Of a stretch of 64,000 bases of DNA, positions 20,843 to 31,100 are shown in pieces (position 1 is the stretch's first letter; each line of letters opens with the position of its first letter). This stretch comes from Schizochytrium sp. CCTCC M209059 (Eukaryota; Sar; Bigyra; Thraustochytrida; Thraustochytriidae), in the NCBI GenBank assembly GCA_000818945.1, contig KN805412.1, forward strand, positions 90,684 to 154,683, given 5' to 3'. The notes under the pieces were generated by a model. The model did no database searches. It was not told the DNA's origin and was given only the letters and a program-made list of their open reading frames with translations. Position numbers and translations under genes: made by a program.

Positions 20843-21598
20843 TCAGGGCTGCATGCGGAGCGCTCCGTCAAGGCGGTAGGTGGCACCGTTGATCATCTTG
20901 TTTTGCACAATGGCGAGAGCAAGCTGAGCGTACTCGTCCGGGTCGCCGAGGCGCGAGGGGTTTGGAACAGTGGCGCCGAGCTCCGCCTTGACCTTTTCCG
21001 GCAGACCAGCCAGCAAAGCGGTATCGAAGAGACCAGGAGCAATTGTGTTGACGCGGACACGAGATGATGCAAGATCACGAGCCATGGGAAGAGTCATGCC
21101 AACGATAGCGGCCTTGCTCGCGGCGTAAGCGACCTGGCCGACCTGACCTTCATACGCGGCGATACTGGCTGTGTTGATGATGACACCGCGGTTCTCCTCT
21201 CCCTCGTTCTTGGCCATCTTCTCGGCGGCGAGACGGCAGACATTGAAGGTGCCTGCCACATTGACGTCGAGGGTCTGCTTGAACTTGTCGAGCGGGTGTG
21301 GGCCGCGCTTGCTGAGGGTTTTAATGGCATGTGCGAGGCCAGCACAGTTCACGGCAATGTCGAGGCGGTCGCCCGAGGCCTCGATAGCGGCCCTGACCTG
21401 TTCCTCGTCGGTCACTTCCGTGGGCACAAAGGTCCCGAGGCCGTCCGGGAGCTCCTTGGCAGTCTGCTCACCGTTGCTCGACGGAAGGTCGGCCAGGACG
21501 ACGCGCACACCATTAGCAGCGAGTCGCAGCGCCGTCGCGCGGCCCAGTCCAGACGCCGCGCCCGTCACCACGGCCGCAAGGCCCTGCAGACTTGCCAT
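20843..21598 (-). CDS. HSD17B10: 3-hydroxyacyl-CoA dehydrogenase type-2 (17-beta-HSD10-like SDR)
   Basis: The product has 251 residues, close to human HSD17B10 (261). It is a classical short-chain dehydrogenase. The NAD-binding TGAASGLG is at 12-19 and Asp37 (VVLADLP) favours NAD over NADP. NCAG follows, then the catalytic Ser145, Tyr158 and Lys162 in YAASK. HSD10 oxidises 3-hydroxy-2-methylbutyryl-CoA in isoleucine breakdown and is also a subunit of animal mitochondrial RNase P; only the dehydrogenase role can be inferred here. NVNVAGTFN-type and NTIAPGLFDT segments match the HSD10 subfamily. The ATG was chosen because the upstream extension starts at GTG and is only a basic 13-residue stretch. 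No clear presequence is visible beyond the mildly hydrophobic N-terminus. The gene is divergent from the Utp3 gene. Confidence 0.9.
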   Translation of the reverse strand: MASLQGLAAVVTGAASGLGRATALRLAANGVRVVLADLPSSNGEQTAKELPDGLGTFVPTEVTDEEQVRAAIEASGDRLDIAVNCAGLAHAIKTLSKRGPHPLDKFKQTLDVNVAGTFNVCRLAAEKMAKNEGEENRGVIINTASIAAYEGQVGQVAYAASKAAIVGMTLPMARDLASSRVRVNTIAPGLFDTALLAGLPEKVKAELGATVPNPSRLGDPDEYAQLALAIVQNKMINGATYRLDGALRMQP

Positions 21599-22557
21599 CT
21601 TTCTGTTTTGTCTGCCCTTCTTTTCTTTCTTCCCCACGACCCAGACCCGCGCTCGAGCGAGCTCACGGTCGGTGCGGTAGACCTCGAGGACGTGCGCGTC
21701 TCCGCGTCTGCGAGTGAGCGAGTGAGCGAGCGAGCGAGCGTGCGCGCGCGCGTGCAGTGATTGCGAGATTGCCGCCGCTCAAGCTGCTGCTTCTTCTGCT
21801 GCTTCTGCTCGCCTGGAGGACATCGGACATGGACAGGATACAAGTCCAGGAGTTGTGAGAAAAATGCATCGTGAGAATGATCGGGCTGGTCCAGCCTTGC
21901 CGCCAGCAGGGACCACGCACTCCACACTCAACTGATAGTCCGATCGAGGCAGACCCCGATCGATTCGCAGGCGGCCATCTGCGGCTGCAGCTGCAATGTA
22001 GCAGCAGTGCGATGCAGCTGCAGATTAGCATCGGTGCCAGTGATGGGACTGAAAAACAAAACAAACAAAACAGCTTCTTGGGCTCTATGTTTCATTTCAC
22101 CTTCGAGGCTGGGACAAAGTTCACCTAGTGAATTCACGTCCCAGATGCACACGCAGCAGATGACAGGCTGAGTCATCGAGCCAAACTCCGTCTCAGCCCG
22201 CTTGCGAACACGCTCACTGATGGCGAGCGACCTCTTCTCAAACAAGTCGAGCGCACGCACTCCTCATAAGTCCCCAATAGGACCGGACTGCTGAGCCGCG
22301 ATACGGCACTCGAGCGAGCGTATACCGCCTTCTGACGCGCGAGCGAGCCCAAAGCGCCCGCTCAAAGGCGGGAGTCTGGCTGGCTGGTGGCGGCGCAGAA
22401 CTGCTTGCTTGGCGGCAAGACCTGCGCGCGGGAGGGAGACCAGAGCGTGCGCGGGCGGAGAGTGCGGCGGGAGACAGCGGCGGGTCGCGCGCAGCGGCAG
22501 AGGGCGCACCTTTTTCCGAAGCAGGACAGGGCAGAGCCGACCTCCGCGCCTGTCAAG
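21599..22557. promoter_or_regulatory. Divergent promoter region, HSD17B10-like and UTP3 genes
   Basis: About 960 bp separate the two divergent ATGs. There is an AAACAAAACAAACAAAAC tract near 22055 and GCGAGCGA runs near 21717-21740. No gene was recognised inside. Confidence 0.45.
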
Positions 22558-24732
22558 ATGCCCCGGCGCGCAAGGGCGCGGCGCCCCGCAAGGGACGAGG
22601 GCGACGCCGACATGCCCTCCGACGACGAGGTGGAGACCTTTCACGCCAAGCGCCTCGGCGGAATGGATATGGAATCGGATGAGGACGAAGGTAACGCCTC
22701 CGAAGACAGCGACCTCCAGGCAGAGGCGGTGCTTGATTTGAACCGCGGACGCGGCTATAATGATGACGACGATGACGACGACGACGACGATGATGAGGGA
22801 GACTTTGACGCCAAGGTGGATGCTAAGACAGCCAAGGTGACAAAGCGCTGGGGAAAGTGGCGCGACGATTACTTCAAAAAGGGCGATGACAGTGACAGCG
22901 AGGAACTCTCCGACGAAGAGGAGGCCGCTGCCGAGCAGGAAGCCGAGGAAGAAGAAGCCCGCAAGATGAAGCGCCAAATGGCAGCAAACCTCAAGGATAC
23001 GGATTTCGAGCTCGAAGCCGACTCGGACGATGAAGACGCCAACGGCAGTGCCCTGATCATCAAGCGTGGCAGCAGTGCGAAAAAGGATTTAAAGGCGGCA
23101 GGTGCCAAGGGCAAGAAGAAGTCCGCTGCTAGCCGCAAGAAGAACGAAAAGCTTGAGCGCGTTGCGGCCCAGGCCCCAGAGCTGATCGGCCTCCTCTCTG
23201 AATTCAAGGCCAATCTGGAGACTTTGGAAAAACACGTCGTCCCTGTCATGGAAAAGGTTGTCAAGGGCGAGCTGCCAACAGAGAACGGCGTGAGCTACCT
23301 CGAGGCAAAGTACGTGGCGATGCTCACGTACTGCATTAACATCGCGTACTACCTTTATCTCAAGGCAAACGCCGAGTCCGTGCGCGACCACCCAGTTATT
23401 CGGCAGCTCGTGCGTGTGCGTACGGTGCTCGAAAAGCTCAAGCCACTTGACATCAAGCTCAAGGGACAGCTGGACGAGATCCTTGCATCGTCTTCCAAGG
23501 CGGCAACCCCGAGCAAGAGCGGCAAGCGCAGCGCTCCCGGCAAGTCTTCCGCCTCCGCCGCTCGCCCGAATCCGGCCGACCTCATGGACGACGACGAAGA
23601 CAGTGGCAGCGAGGAGGATAGCGAGGCCAAGGACGAGGAGGACTCGGATGTGGAGGAGGACGAGCCTGTTGCGAAGCGCAAGAGCGCTCAGAGCAACGGG
23701 GCCGCCCCGAAGCGCTACATGGTCCCCAAGGTGTTTGCGCCGACAAACTTTGAACAGGACGAACGCGAAGCCGCACAGGATGAGAAGCGAAGACGCCGCT
23801 TGCTACGCAAGGCCAAGAACAACCGTCTGCTCCAGGAGCTGACGAGCGACCTGACGGACCGCCCGATGGAGGAACCTTCCATTGGCGCCACCATGGCCGA
23901 CAGGAAGAACCGCGAGGAACTTGCCGAGCGCACAAAGTACGAGGAGGATTACTTTGTGCGCCTGCGGGAAACGAAAAAGCAGCGCAACATGCGTCTTCAG
24001 CGCGAGCGTGACGCACAAGGCATGGAGGGCAACCTTGCGGACCTCGACGACTTTGGCGACCTCGAGGGTCTTGTGAGCCGCATCGATCGTGATGCCTCGT
24101 ACCGCGTAGACGAGAAGGCTCGCCGCGAGCAGGAGTTGGCCAAATTCATGCAGCGCATCGAGCAGCAGGAACAGGCCGAAAAGCAAAAGTCCAAGAAACA
24201 GCGTTCTGGCGACGAAGAGGTGGCCATGCGCGACCCCATGGTTCTCCAGATGAGCAAGAAGGCAGCCGCTCTTGCGGACGAGGATGCCGCAGCGGCGGCC
24301 GCGGAGCTCCGGGAGCGAAAGCGCCGCAAGTCCGAATTCAAGCGCAACGTGGAGTTGGACGGAAACATTGTCGACGACGCCGAGGAAGACGAACTGTACG
24401 CCCACGCCAAGCAGGCCTCGCGCGAGAAGAAGCGCCTGCGCAAGGAGCAGTACGAGGTGGAGCCAAAGGAGGCGCCTGCGCCGGATCGGACGCTGCGCGA
24501 AGGCCAGAAGCGCATGGCCTCCAAGAAGATTCTCAAGAACGAGGGTCTTCATGCACACAAGCGCGTGGAGGACCGCAACCCGCGCACACGGAGGCGCAAG
24601 CTGTACGAGCGCAAACTCAAGGCGCGCAAGGGCCAAGTTCGCGACATTCGCACGGGCGAGGCCGCGAACTATGGTGGAGAGTCTTCTGGTCTGCGCACGA
24701 ACCTTGTTGCTTCGCGTCGCCCGGGCAAGTAA
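22558..24732 (+). CDS. UTP3: Utp3/Sas10, small-subunit processome protein
   Basis: The product has 724 residues, similar in size to yeast Sas10/Utp3 (about 610). It acts in the nucleolus in the U3 snoRNP/SSU processome during 18S rRNA maturation. The N-terminus is acidic, with a run of Asp and an RWGKWRDDYFKKGDD segment typical of the family. A Sas10/Utp3/C1D helical domain spans about 207-310 (LIGLLSEFKANLETLEKHV, then HPVIRQLVRVRTVLEKLKPLD). The basic C-terminal Sas10 domain covers about 615-724, with RNPRTRRRKLYERKLKARKG and a terminal SGLRTNLVASRRPGK. The start is the first ATG of the frame, just ahead of a basic MPRRARARR stretch. No intron is visible. Rrp12 at 37425 is the second ribosome-biogenesis gene in the window. 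Confidence 0.93.
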   Translation: MPRRARARRPARDEGDADMPSDDEVETFHAKRLGGMDMESDEDEGNASEDSDLQAEAVLDLNRGRGYNDDDDDDDDDDDEGDFDAKVDAKTAKVTKRWGKWRDDYFKKGDDSDSEELSDEEEAAAEQEAEEEEARKMKRQMAANLKDTDFELEADSDDEDANGSALIIKRGSSAKKDLKAAGAKGKKKSAASRKKNEKLERVAAQAPELIGLLSEFKANLETLEKHVVPVMEKVVKGELPTENGVSYLEAKYVAMLTYCINIAYYLYLKANAESVRDHPVIRQLVRVRTVLEKLKPLDIKLKGQLDEILASSSKAATPSKSGKRSAPGKSSASAARPNPADLMDDDEDSGSEEDSEAKDEEDSDVEEDEPVAKRKSAQSNGAAPKRYMVPKVFAPTNFEQDEREAAQDEKRRRRLLRKAKNNRLLQELTSDLTDRPMEEPSIGATMADRKNREELAERTKYEEDYFVRLRETKKQRNMRLQRERDAQGMEGNLADLDDFGDLEGLVSRIDRDASYRVDEKARREQELAKFMQRIEQQEQAEKQKSKKQRSGDEEVAMRDPMVLQMSKKAAALADEDAAAAAAELRERKRRKSEFKRNVELDGNIVDDAEEDELYAHAKQASREKKRLRKEQYEVEPKEAPAPDRTLREGQKRMASKKILKNEGLHAHKRVEDRNPRTRRRKLYERKLKARKGQVRDIRTGEAANYGGESSGLRTNLVASRRPGK

Positions 24733-25026
24733 GCCGACCCAATTTTCAAATTTTCACGTTTGTTTCTTTTCTGATTATGCAAATTCGATTAGCCTTGAAG
24801 AAAGTTGGTTCAACTAGCCAGACAGATAGGTAAACTGTCTGCTTGCCTGTTCGCCCACCCGCCAGCCATTAGCGCGCAGAATTCTCTCTGCGAAATGGAG
24901 AGAATGGGCCCGCGCTTGTCTGCCTATATCTTCTGCTTGCATTCGCTACCATGTCACACTTGCTAGGAACTACGCGAGGGACGAGACGGCGAGAGTGAAT
25001 TTTCAATGTCGTAGCCTCCCTGTCAA

Positions 25027-25635
25027 TTAGTGACCCATGATGGACTCAACGGCAGCACTAAAGGCTGCAAAGCCCGCGCAGCCAATGCACATGCCAGCAG
25101 GTCCCTGGCCTGCCGCCAACACGGCACCAGTGATGCAGCCGGCAGACACACCATTGTAGATATCATGTTGTGCGCGGTACTTTTCAATGCAGCACTCGAC
25201 GCCCGAAAACACAATCGTCACAGAGCCAAAGTTCTTTCCCCAGCGACGCATGCGGCGTGCCGTGGAGTACCAGCTGTCGCGCAATTGCCATTTCATGGGC
25301 ACCTTGGGAGGGTCGGGGACGCCCGGCATCGAAACTGGAGGAGCAATGGAGCCATACCCGCCAAGAACAAGGCCCATGGCGGCGCCCATAAGGCCGCCCA
25401 CAGCGCCGCTGCCGACGGCGCGGACCACGCAAGCTTCCGTGAAAATGGTCGGGTCCTGGCTTTGCGTCATCATTTGCCTGTTCAACCTGTTCAAGATTGC
25501 GCCAGACAGACCGCCTTCGCCCGGAGCCGCCACGCCCTGAGGCGGCGCGGCCACGCCGCCCCCCGGCGCGCCGCCAAGCCCTCCGAGACCTGCGCCGCCG
25601 AGGCCCGGGAGGCCTCCTCCACCGAGCGCCGCCAT
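25027..25635 (-). CDS. TIM22: Tim22, mitochondrial inner-membrane translocase subunit
   Basis: The product has 202 residues, matching Tim22 (about 195-210). Tim22 forms the channel of the carrier translocase that inserts multi-spanning proteins into the inner mitochondrial membrane. A Gly/Pro/Ala-rich N-terminal stretch of about 45 residues is followed by the Tim17/22/23 fold. It has four moderately hydrophobic, Gly-rich segments, the first being GSGAVGGLMGAAMGLVLGGYG and a later one GAVLAAGQGPAGMCIGCAGFAAF. Between segments one and two is SWYSTARRMRRWGKNFGSVTIVFSGVE, the family signature. Two cysteine pairs are visible. The start ATG agrees with the expected length. It is divergent from the next gene across 656 bp. 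Confidence 0.9.
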   Translation of the reverse strand: MAALGGGGLPGLGGAGLGGLGGAPGGGVAAPPQGVAAPGEGGLSGAILNRLNRQMMTQSQDPTIFTEACVVRAVGSGAVGGLMGAAMGLVLGGYGSIAPPVSMPGVPDPPKVPMKWQLRDSWYSTARRMRRWGKNFGSVTIVFSGVECCIEKYRAQHDIYNGVSAGCITGAVLAAGQGPAGMCIGCAGFAAFSAAVESIMGH

Positions 25636-26291
25636 GTCGTCAAATGTCGCACGGTCCTCTCCCGTCTCGGCTGCAACTCCTGCTGCTGCGGCCTGCGCGC
25701 AAACGCGCGAGGATTTATGCGCTCTGCCCTTCCCTGCGCTGCGCTTCCCTGCTCTGCTCTGCTCCTTCCTGCGTCGCGCGCCCCGCGCTTGCGTGCCCTG
25801 GCCTCGCGCGCGCTGCCGAGCGTGCTTTGCTTTGTCCTCTCGCTACGACGCGAGCTGCTTCGTCCAGCAGCCACCATCGCCGTGCTCCCAGGGGCAAAAA
25901 TGCGTTGCGCAATAATGAGTTGCGCAAGGCACACCGCGGCTGCGCAACTCTTTGCGATCGTTACCTTGGCTTCTGAAGGGAAGAAAGAAAAGAAAGAAAA
26001 GAAAGAAAGAAAAGAAAGAAAAAGAAAGAAAAGAAAGAAAGAAAGAAAAAAAAAGGATTTATACAAAATAGGATCATCACGGTCACGGATATCTCAGCGC
26101 GGCGAGAAGAGCGCGAAGGGCGAGCGCGCAGACAGCAGAGACGTGAGCGCGGGGGCGATCGAGATCTGCGCGTGACCTCGAGTCGTGGAGCGAAGCGTCC
26201 TTGTCCATCTGGGACAAGAAAAGGAAGGACGCGATAGATATCGATCGACGAGTCGCCTCCTTTTTTCGTGTGAGGCGCACAGGTGGGAGAC
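25636..26291. promoter_or_regulatory. Divergent promoter region with a GAAA purine tract
   Basis: This spacer between the Tim22 gene and an unknown rightward gene contains an imperfect (GAAA)n purine tract at about 25977-26055. No coding region was recognised. Confidence 0.45.
25977..26055. repeat. Imperfect (GAAA)n purine tract
   Basis: About 79 bp of almost pure G/A on the plus strand, mainly GAAA and AAAGA units, lie in the divergent promoter. Confidence 0.9.
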
Positions 26292-27752
26292 ATGCAGTCG
26301 CCAACCAAGCCCAAGGGCAAGTCAAGGTCGGGCAGCAGCGGCGGCAGCGGGAGCGGCAGCAGCTCGAAGAAACAGCAAAAACCCATTAACAGAGGTCCCG
26401 GCGCAAGACTTGCAAGCAGAAAATATGTCCAGCAACAGCAGCAGCAACAGCAGCACGAGGGCGGGTCCGGGAGCGGGAAAGGCCTGACAAGCTCGCTCTT
26501 TGCGCAGCCGGACAGCAGCTTTGCAGACCAGATCGGGGGGGATGCAAGGTCACCGCGGAGCCCATCGAGCGCAAATAGCAGCAGCAGCAAGAAAAAGAAA
26601 AAGAAAGGCGATAACACCCTCGATGAGGTGGAGATCCTCTCGAGACCTGGTCGACTCCTCGTCGATGCCACAGATAGCGTCATTCTCATGGCATTCGCTT
26701 TAGATCCCATGCATCTCACGCTTGAACGAAGCAACTCGCGACAGGTTCTTGTTCCTTCGCTCGTCACGGAAACCCCAGACCCTTCGTGGCGATTCAATCT
26801 CTTCCAGACGCCGTCTCCGCTAAAGTTCTCGCAGGCCACCGGACGCTCCGCAGACTGGAAACCCCCACACCTTTTGACGTGGAGCTCGTGGCTCGAAGGA
26901 CGGGAAAATAATGATAGCCAAGAGTCGAACGGTCAAGACAGTGGCGCTCAAGAGGTGCTGGCAAGGGCACCCTTTGCGAGCTGGACCGGTATCATTGATC
27001 GTGTTGAGCTTGTCAGCATCCTAAAACGCTGCGTAAACTGCCATGGGCAGCAGCTTGTCGAGCGTGAGATCGAGTATGCTGTGAAGATGTTTGAGTCTTT
27101 AGAACAATCCATGCAGCGTGAGCAGTGGGACTCGAGCTTTCGATGTGCCGTAGACCTCGTGTGGAGATTTCCAAACTTTGCGCTCGCCTACTTTAAGGCT
27201 GGTCTTTGCCTTGCTCTTCGAATGCGTAATCGTCAGACCACCAAGCGCCATCGCGCTCAGGACACAAATGGAAACGCATCTTCTGCCAACAAGTCAGCAG
27301 CTGGAAATGGTGCGGCGGGAACGCCTAGTGCTCAGGGGGGCTTGAACCCGAGCGTTTCAGATCGCATGCATGCTAGTTTTGAGCACGCGTACGGCAACGT
27401 TAGCAACCTGGTCAAGAGTCTTGACCCAACGCGGATTGCACAAGCCGACGGAAACGGGGCCGGTGCTATGGACGACGATGACGAAGTTGAGGCGGAAATG
27501 CTTAAGCGCTCCAAGGATGATTACAGCCTTTCGCCGCTTGTGCTCGAGGAAATTGCTCACTTCTGGCGCTGCGCTAGTCTTATTGAGCCTCACAACAGCC
27601 ATCTCAACGGGCTCATTGATCTCGCGTTGCGCCTTTCGACTGGCGTCTTTGTCTCGCGCATTCACATGTACCGAGACCCTGGACTCTTTCCTAGGTCACT
27701 CGGCGACGCCGTCGCTCTTGCTCTTCTCGAGCAGGCGCCTACCAGGAACTGA
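26292..27752 (+). CDS. Unrecognised conserved-looking protein
   Basis: The product has 486 residues, starting at the first ATG of the frame (MQSPTKPKGK). No family was recognised. The first 110 residues are basic and Ser/Gly/Gln-rich and end in a Lys run. From about residue 120 the sequence looks globular: GRLLVDATDSVILMAFALDP begins a hydrophobic core, FNLFQTPSPLKF follows, and about 240-310 is mostly helical (ELVSILKRCVNC, EIEYAVKMFESLEQSM, VWRFPNFALAYFKAGLCLAL). The latter faintly resembles TPR/HAT helices. A low-complexity spacer at about 320-350 and an acidic Asp run at about 396-400 separate a last helical part (LVLEEIAHFWRCASLIEPHNSHLNGL). No membrane segment or catalytic motif is visible. 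Confidence that it is a gene is high; function is unknown. Confidence 0.75.
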   Translation: MQSPTKPKGKSRSGSSGGSGSGSSSKKQQKPINRGPGARLASRKYVQQQQQQQQHEGGSGSGKGLTSSLFAQPDSSFADQIGGDARSPRSPSSANSSSSKKKKKKGDNTLDEVEILSRPGRLLVDATDSVILMAFALDPMHLTLERSNSRQVLVPSLVTETPDPSWRFNLFQTPSPLKFSQATGRSADWKPPHLLTWSSWLEGRENNDSQESNGQDSGAQEVLARAPFASWTGIIDRVELVSILKRCVNCHGQQLVEREIEYAVKMFESLEQSMQREQWDSSFRCAVDLVWRFPNFALAYFKAGLCLALRMRNRQTTKRHRAQDTNGNASSANKSAAGNGAAGTPSAQGGLNPSVSDRMHASFEHAYGNVSNLVKSLDPTRIAQADGNGAGAMDDDDEVEAEMLKRSKDDYSLSPLVLEEIAHFWRCASLIEPHNSHLNGLIDLALRLSTGVFVSRIHMYRDPGLFPRSLGDAVALALLEQAPTRN

Positions 27753-28129
27753 CACCCTGAGGCAACTCTGTTGTGCATCGTGTAGCAGCAAGGATGGGAG
27801 AAGGAGAGGCCAAGAGATAGGGGCGTGGGTGAGGGTAGAAATCTAACGCCAAATGATTTTGTTGATTTTTTTTTAATCACATGTTCTCCAGGGTCTTCTT
27901 TGCGCCAAGTGAGTCGCGCTGCAAGCTCGCTGTTAGGCCTTGTTTCGGACACTGTGTTTCGCAGTTAATTCTGGTGTGTGACAGCTTCGACAGTACTTTG
28001 AAAGAGTAAATTGCAGCGCGTTGCAAAAACGCCGAATCCCCCCCCCCCAAAAAAAAAATTAAAATCGAAGAAGCAAGCAAAGCGAACTTCTGTTGTTGCA
28101 GGGTGACAATATTTCTTGACTTCATACCT
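27753..28129. other. Convergent 3' spacer
   Basis: This spacer lies between two convergent genes and contains a C homopolymer followed directly by an A homopolymer near 28037-28060. It is otherwise featureless. Confidence 0.5.
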
Positions 28130-31100
28130 TTAAGCCTCTTCCTCCTCGTCGGCTTCTGCAGCTGCAGCAGCTGCCGCGGCAGCTGCTGCAGCTGCCGCCT
28201 CTGCAGCTGCCGCCTCTGCCTCCGCGTCGTACTCTTGAAGCATAAGAACATGTTGCAGCACGTACTCGTACCATTGGTCCTTTGTGACAAGCGGACCTGC
28301 CAAGTGTTCGCTCGGATCGTTCTCAATCTTCCAGAGAGCCATCTTCTCGGCGATACAATCGAGGGTCGTATGTCCCTCCTCATCAACGCAGAATTGATCC
28401 CAGTACTGTTCACACGCCTGAACGGCCGTGCGAGCCGGCCTGTAGCGGTCAAGCACATCCTGGAGAAGCGCTTCTGGAGATCCATCGCCTGGCGCCCACG
28501 TATCGACGCGTCGCTGCTCGCGCTCACGACGCGCAAGCTCCTCGATATGGGCCGTTGCAGCCAGGACAACGTCGTTGGCCTCCATGTCGGCATCAAGTCG
28601 AATGGTCTTGCCCATGGACTCGAGCAATTGGGCCACCGTTTCCAGCGCGGAACTTGGCGCATCGGCACTACGCAAGTATACGCACGAGCGCACAGGGCCG
28701 ACACGCTTCTCCAGCGCAAAGAGCTGGTCATGCGCAAAGGGAAAGCCCGCTCCCACAGCGGAAGGGAAGCCGTGCAGGAGGAATTGAGAAGCCCCCGTGG
28801 CCGCCTTCTCGGCGATGGCGCCCTGCACAAGAGCAAGGACGTCTTCGAGGGGAAGGGCCTGGCCAGTACGCTCTGCGTGCCGGATCCGACGCCCGCTTGG
28901 TGTCCCTTTGGCTACCTCGTTGCGGACCAGCTCCCCTACACGAATAGGGGCCAACTGCAACTTCTTTGCAAGATGCACAACGAGGGCGCGCGCGGGGTTC
29001 GTAGCGAGCGGCTGGCTCACGAGCAAATGCACGCCCACCATGAAAGGCTGACGCAAGGCATAACGGACCTCATCCGGAACGATCGAAGAGCAATCGACCG
29101 TGTAGTTGGCCAAAGAAGACAAGGTAGCGCGAGCGGCCTCCAGTGCGTCCACCTTGGCCGAGGCAGACTCCTCGGCCTCTTCGGCAGCTTCTGGCTCACT
29201 TGCTGCCGCAGCGGCCTCTTCATCGCCTGCTGCGCGGGCAGCGGCGGCCTGGGCCGCACGTTCCTCAATGCGCTGTTGCAGAAAACGCTCCTTGGCCACG
29301 AGCACATTGGTGCACTCGAGGACAACGACTCGGCATCTTCCTTCGAGAGCTTCGAGAAGCTGTACGTCTGGCGACTCCATGACAGCAAAGATACCGCGTG
29401 CGCTACCACATGAGTTCGCGGCACGAAGAATCATGTTCTTCTTGGCGACAAAGAGATCCTGCTGGCGCGAGGCATGCTCTGCAGCCGGGTCGTCGTGAGC
29501 GACCTCTGCGATCTGACGGGCAGCAATGCACGCACGTGCCTCCCAGGTGCCAGCGCACTTGGGAAGCTCTGCAAAAGCCGCTTCCACGTCGAAGACGCAG
29601 TACCCAAAATCTTTAGCAACCTGTCCAAGGTGCGTTGCCTTGTCGCTGGCGCTGAGCGCTCCCGAGCCTGCAATAACAACAATCTCGGGACCGGAGACAA
29701 GCGTTTCTCGCGTACGCAGACGTCCCTCAAACGCGAGCTGATCCACCACTGCTGAAGTGGAAGACCCGTCTGCGTCATGAAGAGCAGCTTGAGGCTTGCC
29801 AAATTGCTCAAAGAGATCTTGTGCGGCATCTTCAGGAAACTCGCGTACGAAAAACGTCCGGGCCCCAGTGCCCAAACGGACGCGCTCCACGTCCGCAACG
29901 CCACCAGAGGCAGCTACAAAGCCCTCAACGCGCTCCGAAGAAGTATCAAGCACGTACTTGGGCCGAGAGTCAGCGTGCACAGCCCGGAGTGCATCCGGGA
30001 TAGCGCGTCCTGCGACATCGAGGACGCGAGCACGCCCCAGCGTGGAGAGGTGTGCAAAGACCGGAGCGGCATCAAAACGACCGGGATGCATAGAGTCCGT
30101 CAGGCGCAGCATGTGATCGATGGGTCCCACCTTGGACTCGTAGCGGGCGAGATCCTCGAGGGTGCGAGGAAACCCAACCACAAGGAAGGGCGTCGTGGTG
30201 TGGTATTTGTGCATAATTCGTCGCAGGAGATTAATTTTCACCTCCACTGGGACCTTTTGCCGCCGCTCAAGCATATCGCTAATGCGCTGACCCAGACGCG
30301 TGCCTGTGCGGGCCTCCTGGCGCAAGAGCTCGGGAACATTGAGAATCTCGTAGCCATCGTGTCCGAGCGGGTCGCGGTTGCTGCAAATCGCCTTTGTGAT
30401 CATGTCCACGCTCGACGACGCGTCGAGAAGCACGACGCGCGGCAAGACAGCACGCAGTGCCTTTTCAAAGACATGGGCGGGGGTTTCTTCGGCTTCCGGC
30501 TTAACCGTGCGCAGCTTCCCGAGACGCGCAAAGTGCTCGACTACGGGCTTGGAGCGGTCCATAAATGTCTGAATGCGCTTTTCGACCGTTTCGGCGCCAT
30601 CATCCCTGCGCTTGCGCTTGGCAAGACGCTCCCGAATCATGTCTGCGTCGCAATTCATGTAAAGAGCGTAGGTGCATGGCGCGATGGCGTTCTCAAAGGC
30701 CTCAACCTGGCTCATTTCGCGAGGATAGCCATCAATGAGGAAGCGCCGCGCGCCGCTGTGCTGCTCCATGGCATTCTTGAGCAAACGCACTGTGGTTTCG
30801 TTGTCAACGAGACCCCCGGCTTGCATGGTGGCCAGAATACGAGCACCATCGGGCGTGCCAAGCTCGACCTCCTTGCGGAGTAGATCGCCGGTGCTAAGAT
30901 GAACGAATCCAAGCTGCGACTGCAGTTCGAGCGATACTGTACCCTTGCCAGACCCAGGCCCACCAAGCACAAAAACAATCTCGGGCGTCTCGGCTCCGCT
31001 CATCAGAGGAGTGACCTCGGCGCCGGAGGCGTCGACATCGGCGTGAAGCGGGGCAATGGGCGCATCGTCCGGGACAGAAACCGGATTTCGCGCGTCCATC

